Of a stretch of DNA of 64,000 nt, positions 8,623 through 17,606 are shown one piece after another. The notes below the pieces were generated by a model. It did no database searches and was not told the DNA's origin. It saw nothing but the letters and a program-made list of their open reading frames with translations. Source of the stretch: Leptospira sp. WS58.C1 (GTDB taxonomy: Bacteria; Spirochaetota; Leptospiria; Leptospirales; Leptospiraceae); NCBI RefSeq assembly GCF_040833995.1, contig NZ_CP162137.1, forward strand, positions 1,453,001-1,517,000, read 5' to 3'. The first letter of the stretch is position 1. Each line of letters opens with the position of its first letter. The position numbers and the translations under genes are program-made.

Positions 8623-9042
8623 ATGGCTGATAAATTTTTAGGAACATACGATCCAAACCAGGTTACTCTTTCCGTTTCCGGAAGATTGGTATCGGGATTT
8701 TTCGACGGTACATTCATTTCCGTCAAACGAGCTGAAAATGAGATTTATAAAACTCATGTGGGCGCAAGGGGAGAAGTTTCCAGAACAAAGAACAATAATA
8801 CTTCCGGACAAATCACTTTTACTTTGAAGGGGACTTCTCCGGATAACGCATTCTTGGATCTGGTCAAAAACCTTCCCAACACTTTTCCAGTGATGGTAAA
8901 GAACAATTCAGACGGAAAATTCGTAGCGGTTGCAAGTCAAGCTTGGGTCACGACCGATCCCGATAAGGAATTCGGTGTCGAAGAGAGTGGAGTAGAATGG
9001 GTTTTGACCTGCGCAGATCTAAATAAAGCACATTTAGGCTGA
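8623..9042 (+). CDS. Tail tube protein (DUF3277 family)
   Basis: 139 residues, starting at an ATG with AAGGAAA upstream. The pattern (TYDPNQVTLSVSGRLVSGF, then ARGEVSRTKNNNTSGQITF) matches DUF3277 tube proteins of Mu-like contractile tails. Its size and place, 11 bp after the sheath gene, fit the inner tube made of stacked hexamers. No signal peptide. Confidence 0.8.
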   Translation: MADKFLGTYDPNQVTLSVSGRLVSGFFDGTFISVKRAENEIYKTHVGARGEVSRTKNNNTSGQITFTLKGTSPDNAFLDLVKNLPNTFPVMVKNNSDGKFVAVASQAWVTTDPDKEFGVEESGVEWVLTCADLNKAHLG

Positions 9043-9126
9043 ACGAAATTAGACTCGCTTTACGGATCTTCAGAGTAAGTAAGGAAAGCGAGTTCTATTC
9101 AAAAAAAGAAATAAAGGAATCATAAC

Positions 9127-9513
9127 ATGTCTTACCAAGAAACAATACAAGTTAACGGAAAGGAATATATTCTCCAACACCCGGGCTCGAAAGAATGGAT
9201 CAAATTGAAATCTAAAATGTTCAAGATCGCGGATGGAAATATGGACCTTTCGGTGATACTGGAATATTGTTTCGATCACGTAGTTTTTCCTGGAAAAGGA
9301 GCCGCCAAGTTATCGATTGATGGGCCTTTGGGTCTAGATGGAAAAGCCACAGTGCTGCAGCAGGCTGAATTGAAATCTTGGATCCGGGAACTGGAGGAGG
9401 TGTGGGAAATTATTCTTCCCCGATTTCTTAGAGGGGAGTTGGAGCCCGGATTTTCCTGGCCAGAAAATGGAGCAAGAAACGGTAAAGCGTCTCTTGCAAA
9501 TCAACCGTCTTGA
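9127..9513 (+). CDS. Tail assembly chaperone, first ORF
   Basis: 128 residues, with AAGGA 8 bp before the ATG. It lies between tube and tape-measure genes, where tailed phages encode tail assembly chaperones. The content fits: a short N-terminal beta region (YQETIQVNGKEYILQ), then helices (WIRELEEVWEIILPRFL). The 3' end overlaps the next ORF by 47 bp in another frame, as in the G/GT chaperone pairs made by programmed frameshift. The function is from position and architecture. Confidence 0.6.
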   Translation: MSYQETIQVNGKEYILQHPGSKEWIKLKSKMFKIADGNMDLSVILEYCFDHVVFPGKGAAKLSIDGPLGLDGKATVLQQAELKSWIRELEEVWEIILPRFLRGELEPGFSWPENGARNGKASLANQPS

Positions 9514-9697
9514 GGAAGTTCGACTAAAGCGGGAGCTGGACGAGGAAATCTCGATATGGAGGCCGGTCGTAAACGGCATTCTTACTTATTCGGAGGCTTG
9601 CAAAATGCACCCAAGAGATTTAGCAAAAGCGAATATACTAGTAGATAGAATGATCAAAGAGCAGAATCAGGCTGCGAATAAATCACGCGGAAGATAA
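9467..9697 (+). CDS. Tail assembly chaperone, second (overlapping) ORF
   Basis: 76 residues if started at the ATG 9467, which has no convincing ribosome site (CCTGGCCAGAAA upstream). The frame is open from about 9374, so it could instead be a C-terminal extension of the preceding ORF, reached by a +1 or -2 shift. The sequence is helical (ETVKRLLQINRLEEVRLKRELDEEI, in part), typical of the T domain that recruits the tape measure. Either coupling or frameshifting would explain the layout. Confidence 0.6.
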   Translation: MEQETVKRLLQINRLEEVRLKRELDEEISIWRPVVNGILTYSEACKMHPRDLAKANILVDRMIKEQNQAANKSRGR

Positions 9698-9700
9698 TTC

Positions 9701-11431
9701 ATGAACGAAGACTGGATAAAGGAAATGCAAAAGCTTGCTAAAGAATTTGAAAAACTGCAAGCTTCGTTCGGAAAGGAATTAACGAAGGCATTTAAGTCCG
9801 CTTCTGCAGAAGTTAAGTCGTGGGGAAAAAGTTTAAATAATTTCTATAAGAGTGCTTTCAATCAATTGAATTCTTGGGGAAAGACCGCTACAGTATGGAT
9901 GAAGAAGATAGGAAATTCTTTATCTGCTTCTTTCAAGTCGAGTACGGAACTTTTCAAAAAGAATTTTTCAAAAATCGCCGATGTTAGTCTATCCAAATGG
10001 GCAAAACTTGGAAACGTTACTAAGGGTTTACCTGGAGGCATTCCTTCTCAATTCATCGATTTAGATGCAGCGAAAGCTTTGGAAAAGCAAAGAATGGAGC
10101 TTAAAAGATTGACCGGTGCTCAGGGATACCAAGCTCTTGCCGCAACGATAGCAAAAGTAAAAAAAGAATCCAACGGGTTCGCTTCTGAAAGCGAATTGTT
10201 AACTGCTTCGAAAGATGCACTTCAATACGGGCATTCCATTGATTTCGTGAGACAATCAATGGAAAGTTTTCAAAAACTTTCTAAAATTTCCGGGGCAGCA
10301 ACTTCTTCATTATATGATGAGGCTAAAAACTTTATCGAAACTGGAGACCTCGGCCTTCTTAAGAATAATGCGGCTCTTTCTGCGTATATTCAGCAGGCAA
10401 AGACAATAGGGGATGGAGAAGACTTAAATTCTCAAACCAAACGAAGAGAATTATTATCCAAAGCCTTAGAAAAGAATGCGCAGATACAGGAAGAATACAA
10501 TCGGTATGCCTATTCAAACGTAGGAGCTCAAGAACAATTAGCTGCAACAATCGGCAACTTGACATTGGCATTTGGAGACTTGCTTCTCCCGATCCTGACT
10601 CCTTTCGTTAAACTATTCGCTACTATATTAGGTTATTTTGTTAACTTCATGGACTATATAAAACAGTCCGTGGTTTTAACGCGTATATTCCAAGGGATCC
10701 TGCTCGTATTGGTCGGGACATTCTCTTGGTGGTGGGTGGCTATCACCGCAATCATTCTCATAATTGCGGATCTATATGGATGGATCACAGGCGGCGAATC
10801 GGTTATAGGACAATTTTTCGGACCCTTCGAGAAATTTAAGGAAAATGCCGTAAAATGGTTTGCGGCCGGGATCAATTGGATCAAAAGTGCATTCAATTCC
10901 TTATTAAATTTCGCTAATACATATGGAAAATACCTGATTATGGCTATTTTTCCCATATCAATTTTGTATTTCTATTTCAATCAAATCAAAAGTGGTGTTA
11001 TAGGTTTTGTGAGTTCTATAACTACTGCATTTTCTTCCATTAATTGGAAGGCGTTAATACCGGATTGGGTTTTAACAGCCGCAAAATCTCTTTCTAACAT
11101 CGTGGGTGGAAGTTCCGCGCAATCTGGCACTGGTGGAATATTAGCCAGTCTAAGCGGAGCCAGAGCATCCGGCGGAGTTGTTTCCGCAGGAAAGTCATAC
11201 TTAGTCGGAGAAAGAGGACCCGAATTATTCACTCCGGGGAGTTCCGGGAAAATCATCCCGAATGGGGCGGGAGGAGGTTCCGTTGTAGTCCAAAGTGTTG
11301 TTGGAACTTTAATAGTTAATGTTACCGGTCCGAATGAGGCCGGAACGGAAATAAAAGAAGCAGTTATGAGAGCTTTAGACGAGCTATCCGAAGATATTTT
11401 ACCCGCAAAATTAGGATTAGCGATTACGTAA
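9701..11431 (+). CDS. Tape measure protein
   Basis: 576 residues, with GGAAGA before the ATG. The N-terminal third is helical and repetitive, with evenly spaced Trp (SWGKSLNNFYKSAF, SWGKTATVWMKKIG). Residues about 285-360 and 410-440 hold strongly hydrophobic segments, as expected of a protein that enters the target membrane. The C-terminus has the GERGPELFTPGSSGKI motif common in phage tape measures. At roughly 1.5 angstrom per residue, 576 residues suggest a short tail below about 90 nm (rule of thumb). Confidence 0.85.
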   Translation: MNEDWIKEMQKLAKEFEKLQASFGKELTKAFKSASAEVKSWGKSLNNFYKSAFNQLNSWGKTATVWMKKIGNSLSASFKSSTELFKKNFSKIADVSLSKWAKLGNVTKGLPGGIPSQFIDLDAAKALEKQRMELKRLTGAQGYQALAATIAKVKKESNGFASESELLTASKDALQYGHSIDFVRQSMESFQKLSKISGAATSSLYDEAKNFIETGDLGLLKNNAALSAYIQQAKTIGDGEDLNSQTKRRELLSKALEKNAQIQEEYNRYAYSNVGAQEQLAATIGNLTLAFGDLLLPILTPFVKLFATILGYFVNFMDYIKQSVVLTRIFQGILLVLVGTFSWWWVAITAIILIIADLYGWITGGESVIGQFFGPFEKFKENAVKWFAAGINWIKSAFNSLLNFANTYGKYLIMAIFPISILYFYFNQIKSGVIGFVSSITTAFSSINWKALIPDWVLTAAKSLSNIVGGSSAQSGTGGILASLSGARASGGVVSAGKSYLVGERGPELFTPGSSGKIIPNGAGGGSVVVQSVVGTLIVNVTGPNEAGTEIKEAVMRALDELSEDILPAKLGLAIT

Positions 11432-11432
11432 T

Positions 11433-11999
11433 ATGCCTGCCATTGTTCAAAGAGCCAAGAGTTTATTTTATGGAGAACGGACCCAAACTTATTTAAAGGG
11501 TAATGGAACCGACCTAATATTCGATTCTACTATTTCTATCTCTAAAGACCGCACGGCTAATGCAACAAATCATGCGGTGGAGAAGGGATCCGATATAACC
11601 GATCATGTTACCAACGAACCGATCGGAGTCTCTCTTACTGCGATCATTTCCGATTCCGATTGGGATCCATTAGACCCATTATCGTTCGTAAACAAAAAAG
11701 TTAAAGAACGTTTATCGCTTCTTTACGACTGGATGGATAAGAAGGTGATTATCGCCTTTTATTCTTACGATGAAATAGTAGAAAACCTGATTATTGAATC
11801 GGTTTCGGAAGAACAAGCAGTTGACCTCGGCGACGGGCGCAAGTTGAACCTGAAATTGAAAAAGATAGTCATAGCCGAACCGAGAAAAGTAGAAGTTACC
11901 CTGAAATCTCCGGTACCAAAGGCAGGGGTTACCGCCACGGCTACAAAACAAGTTTCTGGAAGTGCAGGTGCCAATAAAAATATCTGCGGCGGGCTGTAA
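11433..11999 (+). CDS. Dit-like distal tail / baseplate protein
   Basis: 188 residues, starting 1 bp after the tape-measure stop. The pattern of a DITDHVTNEPIGVSLTAIISD segment followed by a YDWMDKKVIIAFYSYDE segment fits the Dit-like N-terminal domain of Mu-type and cyanophage Pam3-type contractile baseplates. It likely forms the ring joining the tube to the hub. Position immediately after the tape measure supports this. Confidence 0.65.
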   Translation: MPAIVQRAKSLFYGERTQTYLKGNGTDLIFDSTISISKDRTANATNHAVEKGSDITDHVTNEPIGVSLTAIISDSDWDPLDPLSFVNKKVKERLSLLYDWMDKKVIIAFYSYDEIVENLIIESVSEEQAVDLGDGRKLNLKLKKIVIAEPRKVEVTLKSPVPKAGVTATATKQVSGSAGANKNICGGL

Positions 12000-12001
12000 G
12001 A

Positions 12002-12346
12002 ATGATTGATCTTGAATATTTACCCATTTCTTCGAGCGAAATTCCTATAGAGAAAGATTTCACAATAGGGGAGACTTATTCATTTCGTTTTTTGTATAAT
12101 GAAAGGGCCGATTTTTATACATGTACGATTTTGGATTCCAATGCTAATATCCTATTTACGACTAAGATCTGTTATGCGAGAGAGCTGATCGACGCTCAGA
12201 TCCAAAATTTGGGCATTAACCGTTTAATTATTCCGTTAAATCCTCAAGAGATCGAGCAGAATCGCGTATTACAAGGCCAGATCGTAAATCAGAAAATGTT
12301 CGGAAACGATATCCTTTTGATCCTTGGAAGGTCCGTGGAAGAATGA
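12002..12346 (+). CDS. Baseplate plug protein (Pam3 gp18-like family)
   Basis: 114 residues. The small beta-rich protein resembles the phage baseplate plug family placed between Dit-like and hub genes in simple contractile tails. Motifs include a repeated aromatic-charged pattern (SFRFLYNERADFYTCTI) and LIIPLNP. It overlaps the hub gene by 4 bp (ATGA), which suggests translational coupling. Family call is moderate. Confidence 0.55.
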   Translation: MIDLEYLPISSSEIPIEKDFTIGETYSFRFLYNERADFYTCTILDSNANILFTTKICYARELIDAQIQNLGINRLIIPLNPQEIEQNRVLQGQIVNQKMFGNDILLILGRSVEE

Positions 12347-13137
12347 GCACGCTCTTTAATCGAGTTGCAAAAGTGAAAATAGGGGGAAGAGAATTCTCAT
12401 ATCCTCCTTTTTCCATAGAATTCACTCAGGAACAGAAAATTGGGAATCTGCAATCCGCTACTTTGAAATTATATAATCCTTCTCCGGAAACGATCCGTGT
12501 CTTTGAAGCAAAGAAAAAAGGATCCGGAAAAATATTCCCAAAAGTGACGGTTAGTGCCGGATATAAAGAAGATTCCGGTACCGTTGTGCTGGGAGAAGCA
12601 ATTAATTATTCAGTTTCCCAGAGTGGAGTAGATAGAATTTTAGAAGTAAAGATCTCGGACTCTACGACTAAATGGAGTACTGCGATCGTTAATAAGAGTT
12701 ATAAAAAGTCATCCGCCATTTCCGTGATCAAGGATGCATGTAAAAGTATTGGTATAGATCCAGGTGAGATCGAATTGGGAGAGAATAAAACTTATGATTC
12801 GATTACAGTTAGAGGTTTTAGCGATTCCATCCGAAAGATTGCATCAGATACCAAATCTGAATTCTATTTCCGGAACGGTTTATTAACTCTCCAGCCGAAA
12901 AATTCCAAAAAGAAACAAGTAACATTGCTAAATTCTTATTCCGGACTTTTGGAAAAACCCGAAAAAACCGCGAAAGGGTATAAGATCAAGACCTTATTTC
13001 TCTATTCTCTTTGTGTCGGAATGATCGTTAAGATCGAATCTAAGGACGTAAATCTGACGGCTAAGATCGTAAAAGGCACAAAGAACTTTTCTACCTTTGG
13101 CGACGCGAATTGTGAATTCGAGGTAATACCGGCATGA
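12343..13137 (+). CDS. Baseplate hub protein (gp27/Mu gp44-like)
   Basis: 264 residues. N-terminal VKIGGREFSYPPFSIEFTQ and a following LYNPSPETIRVFE segment are typical of hub proteins, which carry two tube-like barrel domains. The middle holds the SAISVIKDACKSIGI segment and the C-terminus a beta-barrel. The hub joins the tube, the spike and the wedge. It overlaps the spike gene by 4 bp. Order hub-spike-gp25-J is standard. Confidence 0.7.
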   Translation: MSTLFNRVAKVKIGGREFSYPPFSIEFTQEQKIGNLQSATLKLYNPSPETIRVFEAKKKGSGKIFPKVTVSAGYKEDSGTVVLGEAINYSVSQSGVDRILEVKISDSTTKWSTAIVNKSYKKSSAISVIKDACKSIGIDPGEIELGENKTYDSITVRGFSDSIRKIASDTKSEFYFRNGLLTLQPKNSKKKQVTLLNSYSGLLEKPEKTAKGYKIKTLFLYSLCVGMIVKIESKDVNLTAKIVKGTKNFSTFGDANCEFEVIPA

Positions 13138-13802
13138 GTTTCGCAGAATTATTGGATCGGTATACGGATAAAAAAGGAAGAGGAATGCAGCTCGGTATGG
13201 TCTGCCAAGTGGAGTCCTTCGACGCCGGCGCAATGCGAGCGGATGTACTTCCTTTAGTAAGAGAGAAAAATGAATTGGATGAAGTCTCCAATTATCCAGT
13301 AATCCCCGGGATCCCAGTGCAATACGTACAAATCGGACAGGACTGTTATATTAAACCTTTTTATCAAAGAGGTGATTTGGTTTGGGTAGGCTTTTCTACA
13401 TTCGATATTTCTAATAGTTTAGCCGGAAGTGGAAGGAAGCAGGAAGTCCGACCGGACTCTAAAATTTTCGGATTAGAGAATGCCTGTTTGATCGGTCGTA
13501 TTGCTCAGCAAGGTTGGTCCGAGCCGCAAAATATGATCAAGTTCGAAGATGGTAAGTTAACATTGAAGGTTGGCTCCACCGAACTATCGATCGGCCCTGA
13601 TGGCGTGGAAGTGACTGGCGATTTGACTGTTGAAGGAGAAGTAGGGGGCAATGTGGTTTATGAAACGGATCTTTCTCCTTCCGGATCAGACAAAGGGGGG
13701 CTTTCCATTGGAGAGATTAAAGATAAATTCAATAGCCATAAACATAGTGGAGTAACTGCCGGTGCTGGGTCTACTGCGACTCCATTGCCACAATTGTCTT
13801 GA
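13134..13802 (+). CDS. Baseplate spike protein (gpV / Gp138 N-terminal OB-fold)
   Basis: 222 residues. Residues about 1-110 form a Gp138-type OB-fold region (GMVCQVESFDAGAMRADVLP; YIKPFYQRGDLVWVGF). The following part is short and beta-helical, and the C-terminus has NSHKHSGVTAGAG. His-x-His near the tip is the motif that binds a metal ion at the apex of gpV-type membrane-piercing spikes. No lysozyme or effector domain is fused to it. Confidence 0.75.
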   Translation: MSFAELLDRYTDKKGRGMQLGMVCQVESFDAGAMRADVLPLVREKNELDEVSNYPVIPGIPVQYVQIGQDCYIKPFYQRGDLVWVGFSTFDISNSLAGSGRKQEVRPDSKIFGLENACLIGRIAQQGWSEPQNMIKFEDGKLTLKVGSTELSIGPDGVEVTGDLTVEGEVGGNVVYETDLSPSGSDKGGLSIGEIKDKFNSHKHSGVTAGAGSTATPLPQLS

Positions 13803-13820
13803 GGGATTTTTCATTATATT

Positions 13821-14210
13821 ATGAAAACATTAAAAATTGAGAATAACGATTTAGTTTATACGAAAAGCCAAGGTGCAAACGACTTATCTCCGAATAGAGG
13901 ACGTTTGGTTATGCTTGAAGGCATTGATGCTCTTCGCCAAATTTTAGGAAATCGTCTGAAGATGTTTTTAGGAGAATGGTATCTGGCTCCGAACGAAGGG
14001 GTGGATTGGTTGAATTTAGTGGACCAAAAAATATTCTTTCGTCCCGGTTTCCTTGCGGAGATCAGACAAGCGATTCTAAAGGAACCGGCAGTTACTAATA
14101 TTCTTTCTTTGGATGCCGATTTTGATCCTAAGGCAAGGAAAGTCACGATCCAATTTAAAGTTGAAAGTAAATTCGGTACTCTTTCGAATTCAGTTTCAGG
14201 AGAAGTATAA
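13821..14210 (+). CDS. Baseplate wedge protein, gp25/gpW-like
   Basis: 129 residues. LRQILGNRLKMFLGEWYLAP followed by a GVDWLNLV segment, then EIRQAILKEPAVTNILSLD, is the gp25-like pattern, including a helix ending in EW. gp25 nucleates sheath assembly on the baseplate. The gene ends in an overlap of one base with the baseplate J gene. Confidence 0.75.
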   Translation: MKTLKIENNDLVYTKSQGANDLSPNRGRLVMLEGIDALRQILGNRLKMFLGEWYLAPNEGVDWLNLVDQKIFFRPGFLAEIRQAILKEPAVTNILSLDADFDPKARKVTIQFKVESKFGTLSNSVSGEV

Positions 14211-15475
14211 TGGCTTTTGGAGTTACTCCTCAGGGATTTATTCGCAAATCATATGCCGATATTCTCCAAGCCTTGGAAGATCGAGCCAAGTTGGAAGAGA
14301 ACTTTGGACCGGAAATTGATCTATCTCCTTACGGTGAGTTGGGGATTATTCTTCAAAACGTAGCAAGAGAATTTGACGAAGTTTGGCAGGGATTAGAAGA
14401 AACATATTATTCAAAATTTATAAACCAAGCCGAAGGAGTTCAGTTGGATCGGATTGTCGCTCAGGGTGGACTTTCCCGGATCCCGGCAAGAAAATCCACC
14501 GTCACTTTGAAAATACTTGGTGATTTAAGTGCAGAAGTCTCTTCCGGTTTTATTGTTCAAACTCCCACCGGAATTCAATTCGAAGTAGTTGAGCCGGGAC
14601 TCATCACGAACGCGGCTGGAACTGACTTTGCTTTTCGTAGTATAGAGACAGGTGGAAAGACAGTCGTTGCTGCAGGGACTATTACGGAGATCGTGACTCA
14701 ACTACCTGGAATCAATTCGGTTACTAATTTTGCTCCATCTACGGGGGGAGGGCCGATCGAATCTGATGCGGAGTTAAGACAAAGATATAAAGATCGGGGA
14801 GCTTCCGGTGGATCTTCCTTACCTGCTATAAGAGAGACTATATTAGGTGTTAATGGAGTTACATCCGTTTTTGTTTACGAAAATGTAAAGAGTACTGTGG
14901 ATGAAGGGAGACCGCCTCATTCGATAGAGATCGTAGTGGTCGGGACTCCGCCGCTTGTTTCCGGAGGGGATCCTGAGGATCTATATAGACAGAGTATTGC
15001 GGAAGCCATTTTCAATTCTAAGCCGGCGGGAATAGAAACCTTTGCGGTCGATGGACCAAATAAGCGTACAAAAACGGTAACCGATGCGAATGGGCAATCT
15101 CATACGATGAACTGGGCCATTCCTAGCGCTAAGAATGTTTATGTTGCCGTTAAGATAACAAAAAATTCAGAATGGACCGCTACAAACGCAGATATTGTTC
15201 GAACCAGAGTTATTCAACTTGTAGGAGGAGTCGACACAATCGGATCCGAATCTATCGAATATCCAGGGCTTGATCTGGGAGCAGATGTCGTGGCATGGCA
15301 GATCGTTGCAAACTTCGACGGTATCAAAGGGATAGATGATATCGTGGTTTATTTGTCTTTCACTGCTTTCGGAACCATTCCCCCGGATCCAGCTTGGATC
15401 TCCAAATTAGCGATCGGTCCTTCCGAATATGCCCAGACCTTCACATCTAATATAAGCGTATACTATACACCATGA
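14210..15475 (+). CDS. Baseplate J (gp47-like) protein
   Basis: 421 residues. The N-terminal IRKSYADILQALEDRAK and the central QLPGINSVTNFAPSTGGGP region, followed by ESDAELRQRYKDRG, are hallmarks of baseplate J/gp47 proteins. These form the wedge that links sheath contraction to fibre binding. It overlaps both neighbours by a few bases, indicating one translationally coupled operon. Confidence 0.85.
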   Translation: MAFGVTPQGFIRKSYADILQALEDRAKLEENFGPEIDLSPYGELGIILQNVAREFDEVWQGLEETYYSKFINQAEGVQLDRIVAQGGLSRIPARKSTVTLKILGDLSAEVSSGFIVQTPTGIQFEVVEPGLITNAAGTDFAFRSIETGGKTVVAAGTITEIVTQLPGINSVTNFAPSTGGGPIESDAELRQRYKDRGASGGSSLPAIRETILGVNGVTSVFVYENVKSTVDEGRPPHSIEIVVVGTPPLVSGGDPEDLYRQSIAEAIFNSKPAGIETFAVDGPNKRTKTVTDANGQSHTMNWAIPSAKNVYVAVKITKNSEWTATNADIVRTRVIQLVGGVDTIGSESIEYPGLDLGADVVAWQIVANFDGIKGIDDIVVYLSFTAFGTIPPDPAWISKLAIGPSEYAQTFTSNISVYYTP

Positions 15476-16419
15476 GCGCGATAGAATTACTCAAGAAATT
15501 TCCTGAATCCATTCTAAACCGGGATGAAAATTCCTGGTTGGGAAAACTTTGGAAAATTATCTCGGCAGAATTCGATGAAATAGAAATCCAGCTACAGGCT
15601 ATTAAAGATCTTGAACATATTTATTTAGCTTCCGGAGTAAATTTGGATCAACTTGGTTCTTTGGTAAATGAAACTAGGGAGCCCGGATATGATGACGATA
15701 TCTATCGTCTATTTATACTAATTGCAATTAGCAAACGTTTGGCGAAGGGAACTCTTCCTGAAATTATAGAAATTGGAAAGAATGTCGCCGGTCTCGAAAC
15801 TGGAGCCGTATTTATTCCGAAAGAATTCTACCTGGATTCCGAATTGTTTTTAGATGATCAAGGTATATTGGATGGAAACGATCCGCTTGATCCGGATGAG
15901 AAACGACCTGCATCCTTCGTGATTGAAATTGAGGGCGAAGTGGATTATCTAAAAGTACCTACGCTACTTGCAAAGGCAGTGGATTTAATTCGCCCGGCAG
16001 GGGTTTACGCAAAAACAAAAATACGATTTGTGTATTTGGATTCGAGGGAAGGTGCGAGAACGAAAAGAACTAAAACGTGGGACGGGACAGGTCTTTTTGA
16101 CGGTTTAACCTACTGGAATCCTCAGGCAAATTATATTATCGATGAAGCAGCTATCGGTAGTGGAGGGAATGTAATTCCTCCTCCTTCTTCCGGTCAACTT
16201 GCGAATGAATTAGTTCGTAAACCGGTGCGTATCCAGCAATTGCCGGATGGCACGAAAGAATATACGATCAATATAGGTTTTACCGAAGAAAACGGAGAGA
16301 ATATTAATGAAATAGTATTCCTATCCGAAGGGACTCCGATCTTTAAAGACACTTTTCCGGACAAACCAAAGAACTCTACTTTAATCTATGATTTCAAATT
16401 AAGGGAGGTTCCATTATAA
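15472..16419 (+). CDS. Baseplate/tail protein, gpI-like (DUF2612)
   Basis: 315 residues. LGKLWKIISAEFDEIEIQLQ and ASGVNLDQLGSLVNETREPG match DUF2612 proteins that act with baseplate J. The C-terminal ~100 residues (GLFDGLTYWNPQANYIID onward) are beta-rich and may be the attachment site for fibres. It overlaps baseplate J by 4 bp and the first fibre gene by 1 bp. Confidence 0.7.
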   Translation: MSAIELLKKFPESILNRDENSWLGKLWKIISAEFDEIEIQLQAIKDLEHIYLASGVNLDQLGSLVNETREPGYDDDIYRLFILIAISKRLAKGTLPEIIEIGKNVAGLETGAVFIPKEFYLDSELFLDDQGILDGNDPLDPDEKRPASFVIEIEGEVDYLKVPTLLAKAVDLIRPAGVYAKTKIRFVYLDSREGARTKRTKTWDGTGLFDGLTYWNPQANYIIDEAAIGSGGNVIPPPSSGQLANELVRKPVRIQQLPDGTKEYTINIGFTEENGENINEIVFLSEGTPIFKDTFPDKPKNSTLIYDFKLREVPL

Positions 16420-17606
16420 TGTCTCTTCCAAATCCATCTCCAAATACGAATTTTAATCGAAACACACATAATGATGGTCTGTTGTTTGGCGCTGAATTCG
16501 AGCGATTGTATGCAAATGATAATGCGCTGCAAGCTCAAGTAACGGATTTGCAGAATGAATTATTGCCGACTTCGTTTATTACTAATGCTCCTGATTGGTC
16601 CAATCCTCCAACGAATTTAGCTCCTTCTGTGAAGGCGGCGTATTTAAAAGCGAAACGAGTTCTGAATACCTTTTCGGGTTGGATACTTGATTTTTGGACT
16701 AGCCGAACATCTCCGACTACGAGTGCTTGGAGTTCGGTTTGTTGGGCTCCTTCGCTTGGAATGTTCGTGGCTGTGTCAGATGGTGTTTCAGATACATATC
16801 GAAGTATGAGTTCCACAAACGGGATCAATTGGGGGGCGAATAGTTGCCCTGACAATCAGTGGACTTCTGTTTGCTGGTCCCCTGAACTGAATCTTTTTGT
16901 AGCAGTCGCGAAATCCGGGACTGGAAATCGAGTGATGACAAGTTCGAACGGCACGAACTGGACAAGTCGAACGAGTGCTGCGGACAATAATTGGACCTCC
17001 GTTTGTTGGTCATCCGAATTGCATTTATTTGTAGCGGTTGCGAGTTCAGGAACGGGTAACCGAGTTATGACTTCTCTTGACGGCATCAATTGGATAAGTC
17101 GTGTAAGTGCCGCAAATAATAATTGGAGTTCAGTTTGTTGGTCTCCCCAGTTAGGTTTGTTCGCTGCTGTCGGTACGTTTATTGACATGGGTGTGATGAC
17201 AAGTCCAGACGGGATCGTATGGACATCTCGATATGTCTCAGGAGACCAGTGGCGCTCTATCTGTTGGTCGAAGGAACTTGGAATATTCCTGGCAGTTAGT
17301 TACGGTGTAGGCTATCAGATACTGGTTTCTTCCGATGGAGTCAATTGGCAGAGCAATGGCGTCATGAACGGTGGTTATTGGACTTCTGTAAGCTGGTCTT
17401 CAGAACTAAATTTATTTGTGGCTCTTGCTACGGGTGGATTTATGGGAAACGGGATTATGACATCTTCAGACGGAGTCAATTGGTGTCTGAGAAAAGTACA
17501 GGGTTTTTTAGGAACGGCCCTTTGTTGGTCTTCTGAGTTGGGCTTGTTTGCGGCAGTAGCAAATGATAGCGGGATAATGACTTCCAAAAATGGAATAGGC
17601 AGATGA
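16419..17606 (+). CDS. Tail fibre A, seven-repeat predicted beta-propeller
   Basis: 395 residues. Residues about 1-45 are an anchor (PSPNTNFNRNTHNDGLLFG; EFERLYANDNALQ) shared by seven ORFs or remnants in this cassette. A linker and hydrophobic-aromatic stretch (GWILDFWTSR) follow. Then come exactly seven copies of a ~40-residue repeat with consensus SVCWSPEL-LFVAVA-GTGNRVMTS-DG-NW. The S-x-DG-x-x-W part resembles an Asp-box. Seven copies would close a seven-bladed propeller, probably the receptor-binding head. The anchor likely docks on the baseplate. The fold is predicted from repeat number only. Confidence 0.7.
   Translation: MSLPNPSPNTNFNRNTHNDGLLFGAEFERLYANDNALQAQVTDLQNELLPTSFITNAPDWSNPPTNLAPSVKAAYLKAKRVLNTFSGWILDFWTSRTSPTTSAWSSVCWAPSLGMFVAVSDGVSDTYRSMSSTNGINWGANSCPDNQWTSVCWSPELNLFVAVAKSGTGNRVMTSSNGTNWTSRTSAADNNWTSVCWSSELHLFVAVASSGTGNRVMTSLDGINWISRVSAANNNWSSVCWSPQLGLFAAVGTFIDMGVMTSPDGIVWTSRYVSGDQWRSICWSKELGIFLAVSYGVGYQILVSSDGVNWQSNGVMNGGYWTSVSWSSELNLFVALATGGFMGNGIMTSSDGVNWCLRKVQGFLGTALCWSSELGLFAAVANDSGIMTSKNGIGR

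Noticed and set aside
7046..16419. Type VI secretion system or eCIS
   Set aside because: No ClpV, VgrG-type PAAR set, membrane complex genes or eCIS AAA+ ATPase; the baseplate genes are phage-type.
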